A stretch of 64,000 nucleotides of DNA from Roseiarcus sp963783175. GTDB lineage: Bacteria > Pseudomonadota > Alphaproteobacteria > Rhizobiales > Beijerinckiaceae. A model generated the notes under the pieces. That model ran no database searches. It had not been told where the DNA came from and saw only the letters and a list, made by a program, of their open reading frames with translations. A program made the translations under genes and the position numbers. How positions within the stretch are numbered: position 1 is the stretch's first letter; each line of letters begins with the position of its first letter. Shown here piece after piece: positions 17,932-26,678 of this stretch. The DNA is taken from assembly GCA_963783175.1 (NCBI GenBank), contig CAWANG010000035.1, positions 1 to 64,000 of the forward strand, given 5' to 3'.

Positions 17932-18804
17932 ATGTTTCTAGTAATGGGAATCACGGGAAAAGTGGGCGGCGCAACGGCAGAACATCTGTTGGCGAACGGC
18001 AAGGAAGTACGCGCGCTGGTCCGCAGTCGCAAGAAGGCGTCAAGCTGGGCGAATCAGGGCGTGGAACTGGTTGACGGCGATTGGAATGATTCGGCAGCCA
18101 TCGAGCGGGCGCTCAAAGGCGTCGAAGGCGCGTTTGTCATGTTGCCGGCCGTCTGGGCGCCCTCGCCCGATTTCAAAGAAGCAAAGGGCGTGATTGCGAA
18201 CTATGTCGAGGCGCTCACCAAGGCAGCGCCGCCGCGGGTGGTGGCGCTTTCGTCGATGGGTGCGAACAGGACCAGCGGGCTTGGGATGATCACGGCCTTG
18301 TCGCTTCTGGAGCAAGCTTTTCGCGACCTGATATCGCCAATCGCATTTGTGCGCGCAGGTGGATTCTTTGAGAATTTCCTTTACGGTCTGCATGTTGCCC
18401 AAGGCGGGACGCTCCCCGTCTACTACACCCCGACCAACCGCAAATCGACCATGGTCGCGACCGATGACATCGGTGCGGAGGTCGCAACCCTTTTGACGGG
18501 GCCAGCCTGGTCAGGGCGCCGCGTCGTCGAGCTTGGTTCGATGGTCACTGCGGATGAAGTCGCGGCGCAATTGGGTGAGGTCCTGAATCTCGACGTGAAA
18601 GCCTTTGCAGTCCCGCGTGCACGGTGGGCGGAAGCGTTCGAGCAATTCGGCATCCCGAAGGGCCACACCGGACCTGCCGAAGAAATGTTCGAGGCCGTGA
18701 ATGCGGGATGGATGGACCTCGGAGTCGAGGGTACTGAGCCCGTAGCGGGTACGACGTCCGCACGCGATGTATTTGCGGCGGCCCAGCAGGCCGCGACGGC
18801 GTGA
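17932..18804 (+). CDS. NmrA-type NAD(P)-binding protein
   Basis: A 290-residue Rossmann protein of the NmrA/atypical SDR class. MFLVMGITGKVGGATAEHLL carries the GxxGxxG nucleotide-binding loop and VRALVRS the second strand. Further motifs are ELVDGDWNDSAAIERALKGV and VVALSSMGANR. FVRAGGFFENFLYG is typical of the substrate-facing region. It lacks the classic YxxxK active site, as NmrA-type proteins often do, so it may be a reductase or a redox sensor. AGGAGA precedes the ATG. It is co-transcribed with the DoxX-like gene 44 bases upstream and probably LysR-controlled. Confidence 0.9.
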   Translation: MFLVMGITGKVGGATAEHLLANGKEVRALVRSRKKASSWANQGVELVDGDWNDSAAIERALKGVEGAFVMLPAVWAPSPDFKEAKGVIANYVEALTKAAPPRVVALSSMGANRTSGLGMITALSLLEQAFRDLISPIAFVRAGGFFENFLYGLHVAQGGTLPVYYTPTNRKSTMVATDDIGAEVATLLTGPAWSGRRVVELGSMVTADEVAAQLGEVLNLDVKAFAVPRARWAEAFEQFGIPKGHTGPAEEMFEAVNAGWMDLGVEGTEPVAGTTSARDVFAAAQQAATA

Positions 18805-19021
18805 ACTGCGGCGTTCACGCCAAGGACGCATGGCGCCTGCAGCCGGGGCCGGATCGGCCCGCGGCGCGAACCGGCGGAACGGCCGGTATTTGCGCAATTG
18901 CACCGTTCGCGCATCAGTGCTGGAACATCCGCTTCAGGTCGAAACCCGAAATTCAGATTGAGACAGCAACGCGGCTTCGGGCCCGCGGCCCAAGGCCCTG
19001 AGCTGCGGAGGGTAGCGCGCA

Positions 19022-19930
19022 ATGGCCGACGACGACAGCCAACCCGACCTTTTCGCAGGGCTGCGCGAGCCGCCGCCGCGCGCTCTGACCAGGCTTTCGC
19101 TGAGGGTGCGCCGCCTCGTCGCGCCGAACGCCTCGCCCTTCACCTTCAACGGCACCTGCACCTATATCGTCGGCGAAGGCGCGGTCGCGGTCGTCGATCC
19201 GGGCCCGGACGACGATCCGCATCTCACGGCGCTGCTCGCTGCGGTCGATGGCGAGCGCGTCGAGACGATCCTCGTTACCCATACCCATCGCGATCACAGC
19301 GCCGGCGTGAAGAGGCTCCGTGCGGCGACGGGCGCGCGAGTGATCGGCGCCACGCCGTTCATACCCAGCGGCGACGGCGCGGCCGGCCTCAACTCGTCCC
19401 ATGACCTGGATTATTCCCCCGACGCGGTTCTCGCTGATGGCGAGCGGCTGCAAGGCGCGGGCTTCTCGATCGAAGCCGTCGCCACGCCGGGCCATTGCTC
19501 CAATCATCTGTGCTTCGCGCTCCTCGAGGAGGGCACGCTGTTCTCCGGCGATCACGTGATGGCTTGGTCGACGTCCGTCGTCGCGCCGCCCGACGGCTCG
19601 ATGCGCGCTTACATGGCCTCGCTCGAGAAGCTGCTCGGGCGCGGCGAGACTGTCTATTGGCCAGGGCACGGCGGCCCGGTCGTCGATCCGCAGCGATATC
19701 TGCGCGCTCTGATCCGCCACCGGCGCCAGCGGGAAGCTTCAATCCTGACTGCGCTCGGCGACGGTCCGCAGACGATTCCCGCTCTGGTCGCCAAGGTCTA
19801 CGCCGGCCTCGACCCGTCATTGACCCGGGCTGCCGGCCTCTCGACCCTCGCGCATCTCGAGGACCTCGGCGAGCGCGGGCAGGTCGTCGCCGAGACCGCG
19901 AACGGCGAGGCGCGCTTCCGTCTTGCCTGA
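19022..19930 (+). CDS. MBL-fold metallo-hydrolase (LACTB2-like)
   Basis: A 302-residue metallo-beta-lactamase-fold hydrolase. The metal site is complete: THTHRDHSAG (HxHxDH), GHCSNHLCF, SGDHVMAW and the final histidine in WPGHGG. A C-terminal winged-helix-like segment follows (ALIRHRRQREASIL, TRAAGLSTLAHLEDL), as in LACTB2-like proteins. Members cleave RNA or thioesters; which applies here is open. The gene stands alone with convergent flanking genes. Confidence 0.9.
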   Translation: MADDDSQPDLFAGLREPPPRALTRLSLRVRRLVAPNASPFTFNGTCTYIVGEGAVAVVDPGPDDDPHLTALLAAVDGERVETILVTHTHRDHSAGVKRLRAATGARVIGATPFIPSGDGAAGLNSSHDLDYSPDAVLADGERLQGAGFSIEAVATPGHCSNHLCFALLEEGTLFSGDHVMAWSTSVVAPPDGSMRAYMASLEKLLGRGETVYWPGHGGPVVDPQRYLRALIRHRRQREASILTALGDGPQTIPALVAKVYAGLDPSLTRAAGLSTLAHLEDLGERGQVVAETANGEARFRLA

Positions 19931-19970
19931 GACGCGGCCTCTTACCCCAGAGGCGCGCCGCCGCTGCCGG

Positions 19971-20435
19971 CTACTTCGGCGTTGCCGCCCCGGCGCCTGC
20001 GGCGTAGCCGTTGCGGGTCGCAATCTGTCCGCCCGCCTCCGCGAATGACTTGTCGTCGTCGCCAAGCTGCACGCTCGGCATGCATTGGGGATTGCAGGCA
20101 TACGATATCCGGGAGTTCCCGTTCTGCAGGACCAGCACGGTTCTCGCCGGCAGGACCTGGACCTGTTTCTCCTCGATGATCGATCCTTCCGCGTCGATGG
20201 CGATCAGGTTCGTCTGCCCGAAGCCTTTGCCGGTAATGACCATCGAATTGTTATTCTTGAGCATCGTCACGTCCGCGATCATCGGGTTGCCGATGATGAG
20301 GGTCGTCGCGCCGGGCGGCAGTTTGGCGATTTTGGCCTGGTCGAGCGTAACCGCGATCAGGTCCGTCTCGGCGCGGGCCGGCGGCGCGCCGAAGGCGAGA
20401 ACGAACGCGATAACGAGCCAAAGGCGCGACGGCAT
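19971..20435 (-). CDS. pilus-assembly N-domain protein (CpaC N-terminus-like)
   Basis: A 154-residue exported protein with signal peptide MPSRLWLVIAFVLAFG to PARA, followed by the domain found at the N-terminus of RcpA/CpaC secretins (LDQAKIAKLPPGATTLIIGN, MIADVTMLKNNNSMVITGK, GFGQTNLIAID). The secretin domain is absent, so it is a free-standing version. After the domain come CNPQCMPSVQLGDD and an alanine-rich tail. Stand-alone copies are common in Hyphomicrobiales, not always near pilus genes; here no tad or cpa genes are present. It may act at the outer membrane or periplasm. Confidence 0.85.
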   Translation of the reverse strand: MPSRLWLVIAFVLAFGAPPARAETDLIAVTLDQAKIAKLPPGATTLIIGNPMIADVTMLKNNNSMVITGKGFGQTNLIAIDAEGSIIEEKQVQVLPARTVLVLQNGNSRISYACNPQCMPSVQLGDDDKSFAEAGGQIATRNGYAAGAGAATPK

Positions 20436-20510
20436 GAGAACCCTCTCTCGTCCGGAGACCAGGGTTCATTTCGCTCGACAAAGATGAAGAAAATCTCAAC
20501 TTTCGCTGCG

Positions 20511-22337
20511 TCAGACCGCGGGGAAAATCGCCGCCCCCTCGTCCGCCGAGCCGACCGCGCCGCGGAAGACAGAGAACAGCTCGCGCCCCACGCCGACGTG
20601 GGAGGCGGAAAGGTCGACTTCGGCATGCGGCCTCCTGGCCCAGACGTCGTCGGCAACCATGACCTCGAGTTTACCCGCCTGCGCATCGAGGCGGATGACG
20701 TCGCCGTTCCGGATCTTGGCGATCGCGCCGCCCGCCGCCGCCTCCGGCGTCACATGGATCGCCGAGGGCACCTTGCCCGAGGCGCCCGACAGGCGCCCAT
20801 CGGTGACCAGCGCCACCCGGTGGCCGCGATCCTGCAGCACGCCGAGCGGGGGCATGAGTTTGTGCAGCTCAGGCATGCCGATCGCCTTCGGCCCCTGGAA
20901 GCGCACCACGGCGATGAAGTCGCGATCGAGTTCACCTGCGCGGAAGGCCGCGTGCAATTCCTCCTGGCTGTGGAACACCCTCGCCGGCGCCTCGATCGCG
21001 TGCCGCTCGGGCGCGACCGCCGAGGTCTTGATGACCGCCCTTCCCAGCGGTCCTTCCAGCACCCGCAATCCGCCCGTCGACTGGAACGGGTCGTCCGCCC
21101 CGCGCAACACGCTGCGGTCGCCGGACTGAGCCGGCGCGGGCGTCCAGGTGACGGCGCCTTCAACGTCGAGACGCGGTTCGACCGCATAGTCGACGAGTTC
21201 GCCCCAGACGGTCTGCGCGTCGCCATGCAGCAGGCCGGCCCCGAGAAGCTCGCGGATCAGCAGACCCATGCCGCCGGCGGCGTGAAAATGATTAACGTCA
21301 GCTTTGCCGTTCGGGTAAATCCGCGTCAGGAGCGGCGTGACTTCCGCGAGGTCCGCGAAATCCTCCCACCTCAGCGCGATGCCCGCTGCGGCGGCCATCG
21401 CAACCAGATGGATGGTAAGATTGGTCGAGCCGCCGGTCGCGTGCAGCCCCACGACGCCATTGACGATCGCGCGTTCGTCGATGATCCGCCCGATCGGCGC
21501 GAACTGGTTGCCAAGCGCGGTAATCGCCAGCGCCCGCTTGACGCCGAGCATGGTGAGCGCGTCGCGCAGCGGCGTGTTGGGATTGACGAACGACGCTCCG
21601 GGCAAATGCAGGCCCATGATCTCCATCAGCATCTGGTTGGTGTTGGCCGTGCCGTAGAAGGTGCAGGTGCCGGGCGCGTGATAGGCCTCGGCCTCCGCGG
21701 CCAGCAAATCAGCGCGGTTCGCCTTGCCTTCAGCGAAGAGCTGGCGGATTTTCGATTTCTCGTCGTTTCCGAGGCCCGAGGGCATCGGTCCGGCGGGCAG
21801 GAACACCGCCGGCAAATGGCCAAACGACAGGGCGCCAATCAAGAGGCCGGGCACGATCTTGTCGCAGATCCCGAGATAGACTGCGGCGTCGAACATGTCA
21901 TGCGAAAGGGCGACCGCGGTCGAGAGCGCAATGACATCGCGCGAGAACAGGGAAAGCTCCATCCCCTTCTCGCCCTGGGTGACCCCGTCGCACATCGCCG
22001 GAACCCCGCCCGCGACTTGCGCCGTCCCGCCCGCCGCGCGCGCCGCCTGCTTGATTAGATCGGGAAAGCGGGCATAGGGCTGGTGGGCCGAGAGCATGTC
22101 ATTGTAGGCGGTGACGATCGCGAGATTGGGCCCGGTCCCCTCGCGCAACGCCTCCTTGTCGCCCGCCGCGCAGGCGGCGAAGCCGTGGGCGAAATTGGCG
22201 CAGCCGAGGCGTTTGCGGGCCGGTTTGCTGGCGGCGGCGGCGTCGATCCGCGCGAGGTAAGCCTGGCGCGAAGTGCGGCTGCGCCGGACGATGCGTTCGG
22301 TCACTTCGCCGATGCGTGCATTGAGCTTTGTCGTCAT
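20511..22337 (-). CDS. edd: 6-phosphogluconate dehydratase
   Basis: The 608-residue first enzyme of the Entner-Doudoroff branch: 6-phosphogluconate to 2-keto-3-deoxy-6-phosphogluconate in the cytoplasm. It belongs to the IlvD/Edd iron-sulfur dehydratases. Visible family regions include PAMCDGVTQGEKGMELSLFS, YLGICDKIVPGLLIGALSF, HAPGTCTFYGTANTNQMLME (cluster cysteines in CDG, CDK and CTF contexts), LHATGGSTNLTIH and VTDGRLSGASGKVP. Length is normal. I chose the ATG with GGAGGCG upstream over an earlier in-frame start. The KDPG aldolase gene is not adjacent. It fits with the sugar transporter and GMC oxidases at the left of the window. Confidence 0.96.
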   Translation of the reverse strand: MTTKLNARIGEVTERIVRRSRTSRQAYLARIDAAAASKPARKRLGCANFAHGFAACAAGDKEALREGTGPNLAIVTAYNDMLSAHQPYARFPDLIKQAARAAGGTAQVAGGVPAMCDGVTQGEKGMELSLFSRDVIALSTAVALSHDMFDAAVYLGICDKIVPGLLIGALSFGHLPAVFLPAGPMPSGLGNDEKSKIRQLFAEGKANRADLLAAEAEAYHAPGTCTFYGTANTNQMLMEIMGLHLPGASFVNPNTPLRDALTMLGVKRALAITALGNQFAPIGRIIDERAIVNGVVGLHATGGSTNLTIHLVAMAAAAGIALRWEDFADLAEVTPLLTRIYPNGKADVNHFHAAGGMGLLIRELLGAGLLHGDAQTVWGELVDYAVEPRLDVEGAVTWTPAPAQSGDRSVLRGADDPFQSTGGLRVLEGPLGRAVIKTSAVAPERHAIEAPARVFHSQEELHAAFRAGELDRDFIAVVRFQGPKAIGMPELHKLMPPLGVLQDRGHRVALVTDGRLSGASGKVPSAIHVTPEAAAGGAIAKIRNGDVIRLDAQAGKLEVMVADDVWARRPHAEVDLSASHVGVGRELFSVFRGAVGSADEGAAIFPAV

Positions 22338-22460
22338 GCGCGTATCGCCTCCTCGATCGGCCCAGGCGGGCTCCCGACCCTCTTTTATCGCAATGATGCG
22401 CAATAAAAAGGGCGGCGCCTGGAAGCCCCTATCTCCGATTCAGCGGCTGAAGGCCGGGCG

Positions 22461-23459
22461 TCAAAAGCCCCCCAGCTCATGAACCATCTTGGTGAAGCGC
22501 CGGCGCTCATCGAGCGTGAGAGCGGCGGTGGCGACATCGAGGTCCTGATCCTGAAGTCCGGCAGCCTTTGCGAAGCTGTTCCACGCGGCGGCCTTGGCCA
22601 GGTCCTGCGGCAGCGCACGACCGCTGACATAAAGATGAGCGATGCGATTCTGGGCGATCGGATTGCCGCGGGCGGCGGCGACAAGAAGGATCTTGGCGGC
22701 GCCCGCTTCATCTCTCGCTACGCCTTCGCCGTTGAACAGCATGATGGCGTATTCGACCTGACCGGCGATGATTCCGCCATCAGCCGCGCGCTTGAGCCAG
22801 TGCGCGGCCTCGATGATGTCTTGCGGCACGCCTTTGCCCTCGCGCAACATCACGCCGTAGGAATAGGCGGCATTGTCGTCGCCGGCGTTCGCCGCGCGAA
22901 GGAAATATTGCGCCGCTTTGGCATAGTCCGGCGTCTTTCCGTCCACGCCGTTAAGCTCCATGATGCCGAGATTGTAGAGCGCGCTGGGTTGGTTCTTGGC
23001 CGCCGCTCTCTCGAACTGCGCCCTTGCCGCGACTGGATCCTTCGCCACGCCCTTGGCGCCTTGAACCAGCAGCACTCCGAGTTCGTAGGCCGCTTGAGGA
23101 TCGCCAAGATTGCTGGCTAGGCCATACCAGCGGGAAGCCTCGCGATCGTCGCCCACAACAGCCGCTCCGTCGTGGTAGATTTCGCCGATCAGCGTCATTG
23201 CGGCGGCGTCTTTCGGATTGGCGTCAAGGCGCCGTTCCGCCTCGAGCAGAGCGTACAGGAAATTGCCGCGCTGATAGGCGCCGAAGGCTAAATCCGGCGG
23301 GACTCCATCAGCCCGCGGCGGCAGCGCGGGCGGCAACGAGGCACGCGACTCAACGTCGGCGCGGGTGACGAATGGCGAATCGACCTTTGGCGCCTGCGTC
23401 TGGGCGAAAGCAGCGCCGGTCGGGCTCAGGGCCAGCGCCAAGGCAAGCGCAAAGCGCAT
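22461..23459 (-). CDS. exported Sel1-repeat (TPR-like) protein
   Basis: A 332-residue protein with a signal peptide (MRFALALALALSPTGAAFA) and, from about residue 100, about six Sel1-like repeats of 36 residues: DREASRWYGLASNLGDPQAA, YELGVLLVQGAKGVAKDPVA, YNLGIMELNGVDGKTPDYA, YSYGVMLREGKGVPQDI, YAIMLFNGEGVARDE, IAHLYVSGRALPQDLAK. Such proteins are periplasmic interaction scaffolds. The ATG overlaps the stop of the ThiE-like gene (ATGA), so the two are translationally coupled. Confidence 0.9.
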   Translation of the reverse strand: MRFALALALALSPTGAAFAQTQAPKVDSPFVTRADVESRASLPPALPPRADGVPPDLAFGAYQRGNFLYALLEAERRLDANPKDAAAMTLIGEIYHDGAAVVGDDREASRWYGLASNLGDPQAAYELGVLLVQGAKGVAKDPVAARAQFERAAAKNQPSALYNLGIMELNGVDGKTPDYAKAAQYFLRAANAGDDNAAYSYGVMLREGKGVPQDIIEAAHWLKRAADGGIIAGQVEYAIMLFNGEGVARDEAGAAKILLVAAARGNPIAQNRIAHLYVSGRALPQDLAKAAAWNSFAKAAGLQDQDLDVATAALTLDERRRFTKMVHELGGF

Positions 23460-24119
23460 CACGAGACCTTGGCGCTGACGCCAGCGAGGAGGGCCTGCGC
23501 CTCGCGCGCGGCCTCGGCCGGCGAAGGACGCCCCCAGATCGCCTCGCCAAGCGCGACGAAATCGGCGCCAGCGTCGGCCAGCGCCCCCGCCGCGGCGATC
23601 GTGTGGGCATAGGCGACGCACGGCGTTTCGAAGATTTCCGCCCACCAACCGACGCGTTCGGCCAGCGGCTGCAGCTCCATACTCGGCATGCCGTGATGCG
23701 GCTCCCCGAACATCACGTAATCCGCCCCCGCTTCGCCCGCGGTCATCGCCTCATCGCGCGTCCGCAGAGATCCCGCGCCAACGATCCGTTCCGGCTTCAG
23801 GCTTTCGACCGCCGCGACAAGATCCGCGCCAGCGCCTTCGACATGAACGCCGTCTGCGCCGAGTTCGAGCAGCCAAGCGGCCGTCGTTCTCGACCAGGAG
23901 CGCACAGTCGGCGGCTAGCGCGGCGCGAAGGACTGGGGCCACTATGGTTCTCGCGTCGGCTTGGGTCACGGGCGCCAGGCGGACGAGCGCGCAAGCGATC
24001 GTCGCCGCTTCGACTACGCTGGAGAAAACCTTCGCGAAGGCGTCGCCGTCAGCGGCCGACAGGAGTGGAGTAATGAGATAGAGCGAGCAGCGAGGGGACT
24101 TTCGAGGCGTCAAGGGCAT
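23459..24119 (-). pseudogene. thiamine-phosphate synthase-like protein, frameshifted
   Basis: A ThiE/TenI-like TIM barrel. The first part (SLYLITPLL, VVEAATIACALVRLAPVTQ, ALAADCALLVENDGRLA) and the second part (LELGADGVHVEGAGADL, IVGAGSLRTRDEAMTAGEAG, ADYVMFGEPHHG) are in different frames, with one extra base near 23878-23890. The total length is a multiple of three plus one. ThiE joins HMP-PP and HET-P to thiamine phosphate. This protein is a divergent TenI-type relative, so the reaction is uncertain even if the frame is intact in reality. No other thi genes are near. It is upstream of the Sel1-repeat gene with overlapping stop/start. Confidence 0.75.
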
Positions 24120-24256
24120 GAGCGGAGAATTCGGATCCGAAACCGGTATATTTCCGACCAATGCGGCCAAAAGGGGGTCAAGACAAGGGTGTCGGAGGGG
24201 TCATCCGCGCAAATTCGGGCAGAGAAGCAAGGTTTCAATAAAAGTCTATTGGCCTG

Positions 24257-24805
24257 TCAGTGCGAAAACGCCGCGCGAAGCCGCTCGACCTGAGAGGCGA
24301 CCTCCGATTGCGTCATCGCCGGCTCGGGCGAACGGGCGACGATGAGGCCCTGATCAAGATGGATGACGCGTTCCTGGATGCGGAGCGATCGCTTGCTCAG
24401 GCTGCGCAGGGTCGGCGGCAATTGATCGAAGACCTCGGGCGCACAGCCATATTCCTGGCGGGAAAGCTTGACCCGGACGCGCTCGGCCTGGGCCTGGCTC
24501 GCGGTCAATTCCCCTTCGTTGACCGCCCGCTGGAGCAACAGCCACGACGCGACCTGCATGAGACGGGTGGTCAGACGCATGCTTTCGGTCGAATAAGCCA
24601 GCGCCGCCGGGCGCGAAAGGGCGCGCGATTCCGCTCGGCCCGGACCGTCGAGATAGGACGCAGCCTCCTCGACGAGCGTCATCCCCTCGTGAAAAAGAGT
24701 CTTGAATGCGCCGGATACCGCAAGACGGTGGATAAAAGGAATCGTGCTCGGCGGCGAAGCCGGAGCGGCGAAATTGCGCTTCGATCCTTCGAACTGACGG
24801 CCCAT
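24257..24805 (-). CDS. DUF1465 protein, RcdA-like
   Basis: A 182-residue alphaproteobacterial protein. The core LVEEAASYLDGPGRAESR, then YSTESMRLTTRLMQVASW, LLLQRAVNEGELTASQAQ, is the DUF1465 family, which includes RcdA of Caulobacter. RcdA is an adaptor that helps deliver CtrA to the ClpXP protease. The C-terminal part is variable and disordered-looking. Together with SciP 3 kb away it suggests the conserved cell-cycle circuit. The name is given by family only; whether it works as an RcdA adaptor outside Caulobacterales is not certain. Confidence 0.85.
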   Translation of the reverse strand: MGRQFEGSKRNFAAPASPPSTIPFIHRLAVSGAFKTLFHEGMTLVEEAASYLDGPGRAESRALSRPAALAYSTESMRLTTRLMQVASWLLLQRAVNEGELTASQAQAERVRVKLSRQEYGCAPEVFDQLPPTLRSLSKRSLRIQERVIHLDQGLIVARSPEPAMTQSEVASQVERLRAAFSH

Positions 24806-24953
24806 ACGCTCTTACTCCCATCTCGTTGACGCGAGGCGGCGCCAACGCCGGCGCGGAATCTGAGGGACACGAGCGACAATATCTCGTGCGCGGCCACTCC
24901 GCGCATTTACTATTGAGCAAGGTTAACTTGGAAGCGCCGGCTCTGGCAATGGA

Positions 24954-24977
24954 CAAAAAAAGCCGCCCGACGGCGGC
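24954..24977 (-). terminator. Rho-independent terminator of the mnmA operon
   Basis: On the minus strand GCCGCC, a four-base loop and GGCGGC are followed by a run of eight T. It lies about 110 bases downstream of the DUF1192 stop and ends the mnmA-DUF1192 transcript. Confidence 0.75.
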
Positions 24978-25087
24978 GCCGCATTCCAGAACCCGTCCAG
25001 TTGGGCTGCCTCATTCGTAATCGGCGAGGTTGACCGAACTTAACGAGCAAAGCGCGTCCAGCTCGCGCCAAGGCGACCCTCGACCCG

Positions 25088-25294
25088 TCAGGTCTTGAAC
25101 GCCGAGTGGGCCGCCGCGCGGGTCGCGTTCCGCGCCTCAATCGCCCTCTCGAGCCGCTCAATCTCGGCGCGCAAAAGGCCGATGCGCTCCGTGAGCTCGG
25201 GCGCCGACAGGTCGTCGAGGTTCTGCCCGATCTCGTGCGCGAGGAGCGGCTTGCGCTTCTCGCTGAATGGGGATTCGTCGTCGGACGCGGCCAT
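25088..25294 (-). CDS. DUF1192 small protein
   Basis: A 68-residue protein of the alphaproteobacterial DUF1192 family. It is charged, with LDDLSAPELTERIGLLRAEIERL and RAIEARNATRAAAHSAF forming one long, coiled-coil-like helix. The function is unknown. It begins 23 bases after mnmA on the same strand, an arrangement that suggests co-transcription. The in-frame extension upstream lies inside mnmA and is not used. Confidence 0.88.
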   Translation of the reverse strand: MAASDDESPFSEKRKPLLAHEIGQNLDDLSAPELTERIGLLRAEIERLERAIEARNATRAAAHSAFKT

Positions 25295-25317
25295 TGCGGT
25301 CTCCGCGGTCTCGACCG

Positions 25318-26472
25318 TCAGCCGGCGGCGATGAATCCGCCCCCGAGCACTCGTGCGTTCGGATCGACGGAGGCATAGAAAACGCAAGCCTGGCCCGGCG
25401 AGACGCCGCTTTCGGGTTGGGCGAATTCGATCTCGCCCGTCGGGCTGAGCAGCGCGGGCGCCGGCAGACGCGTCGACCGCACGCGGGCTGCAATCGGCAG
25501 TCCGTCGGCCGGCAAATCGGCGAGTTCGCCCTCGCCGATCCAATTGACGTCGCGCAACCTGAGCCGCGCCACCGCTAGCGAGGAGCGGGGACCAACGACA
25601 ACTCGGGCGTTGGCTGCGTCCAGGGCGACCACATAGAGCGCCTCCGCCGCCGCGACGCCAATGCCGCGGCGCTGGCCGATCGTGTAGTGAACAACGCCGT
25701 TATGCCGTCCGAGCACTTGGCCGTTGATATGAACGATATCCCCGGGAACGGAGGCGCCGGGCATCAGCCGCTCGATCATGTCGGTGTAATGCCCCGACGG
25801 CACGAAGCAAATATCCTGGCTGTCGGCCTTTTCGGCGATCACCAGGCCAAACTCGCGCGCCAGCTCGCGGACCCGCGCCTTCGGCATCGTCCCCAATGGG
25901 AACCGGAGCCGAGCGAGTTGGGCGCGGGTGGTGGCGAACAGGAAATAGCTTTGGTCGCGATCCGGGTCGGCGGCACGGAAGAGCGCCCGTCCCCCGCGCT
26001 CGTCGTCGCGGCTGACGACATAATGGCCGGTCGCCAGCAGGTCGGCGCCGAGGTCGTTCGCGGCGGCGAACAAATCGGCGAATTTCATGTACTGGTTGCA
26101 GGCGACGCATGGCACCGGGGTCTCGCCGGCGACATAGGCGCGGGCGAACGGCTCGATCACCTTCTGTCGAAAGCGCTCCTCGTAATCGAGCACATAGTGG
26201 GGAATCCCGAGCCGTGCGGCGACGTCCCGTGCGTCGTGGATATCCTGCCCGGCGCAACAGGCGCCCTTACGATGCGTCGCTTCGCCGTGGTCGTAGAGCT
26301 GCATCGTCACGCCGACGACGTCGTAGCCTTCAGCGGCAAGCATCGCCGCAGTCACCGACGAGTCGACACCGCCCGACATCGCCACGACGACGCGGGTTTC
26401 CGCCGGCGCCTTGCGCAGGCTCAGGCTATTGAGCGCGACGCGTGCGGGCGGCGCGAGGGAGGGTGCAAGCAT
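25318..26472 (-). CDS. mnmA: tRNA-specific 2-thiouridylase
   Basis: A 384-residue enzyme that thiolates uridine 34 of tRNA Lys, Glu and Gln in the cytoplasm. The ATP-pyrophosphatase P-loop is VVAMSGGVDSSVTAAML (about residues 28-44). The catalytic cysteine pair is in ETPVPCVACNQYMKF and DSQDICFVPSGHY. Later motifs are YTIGQRRGIGV and the C-terminal beta-barrel (SPGQACVFY). Length is usual. The N-terminal 20 residues are a little longer than in relatives, so the true start could be slightly downstream. It is followed closely by DUF1192. Confidence 0.95.
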   Translation of the reverse strand: MLAPSLAPPARVALNSLSLRKAPAETRVVVAMSGGVDSSVTAAMLAAEGYDVVGVTMQLYDHGEATHRKGACCAGQDIHDARDVAARLGIPHYVLDYEERFRQKVIEPFARAYVAGETPVPCVACNQYMKFADLFAAANDLGADLLATGHYVVSRDDERGGRALFRAADPDRDQSYFLFATTRAQLARLRFPLGTMPKARVRELAREFGLVIAEKADSQDICFVPSGHYTDMIERLMPGASVPGDIVHINGQVLGRHNGVVHYTIGQRRGIGVAAAEALYVVALDAANARVVVGPRSSLAVARLRLRDVNWIGEGELADLPADGLPIAARVRSTRLPAPALLSPTGEIEFAQPESGVSPGQACVFYASVDPNARVLGGGFIAAG

Positions 26473-26678
26473 GACCGTCTTACCCGGCCGGATTGCCGGA
26501 CAACGCGTTATCTTGGGCTTCTCGCCCGATCAAGCAAGCCCATAGCCCAATTCGGCCGCCCCCGCCATAGCGACTCGAGAGTGGAGCCCACAACGCATCA
26601 TAGCACAGATTCATGCTTTTCAGAAGCAGTCGTCGACCCCCTCACACGTGCTTCGGGGCCGGGCGCGGCTGGCGCTTC

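Noticed and set aside
20085..22058. 657-residue open frame on the + strand
   Set aside because: It is antisense to edd, which is clearly conserved. Long antisense frames are expected from the high GC at third positions.
23960..24256. TPP riboswitch before the ThiE-like gene
   Set aside because: I looked for the CTGAGA-type thi-box pairings on the minus strand and saw none.
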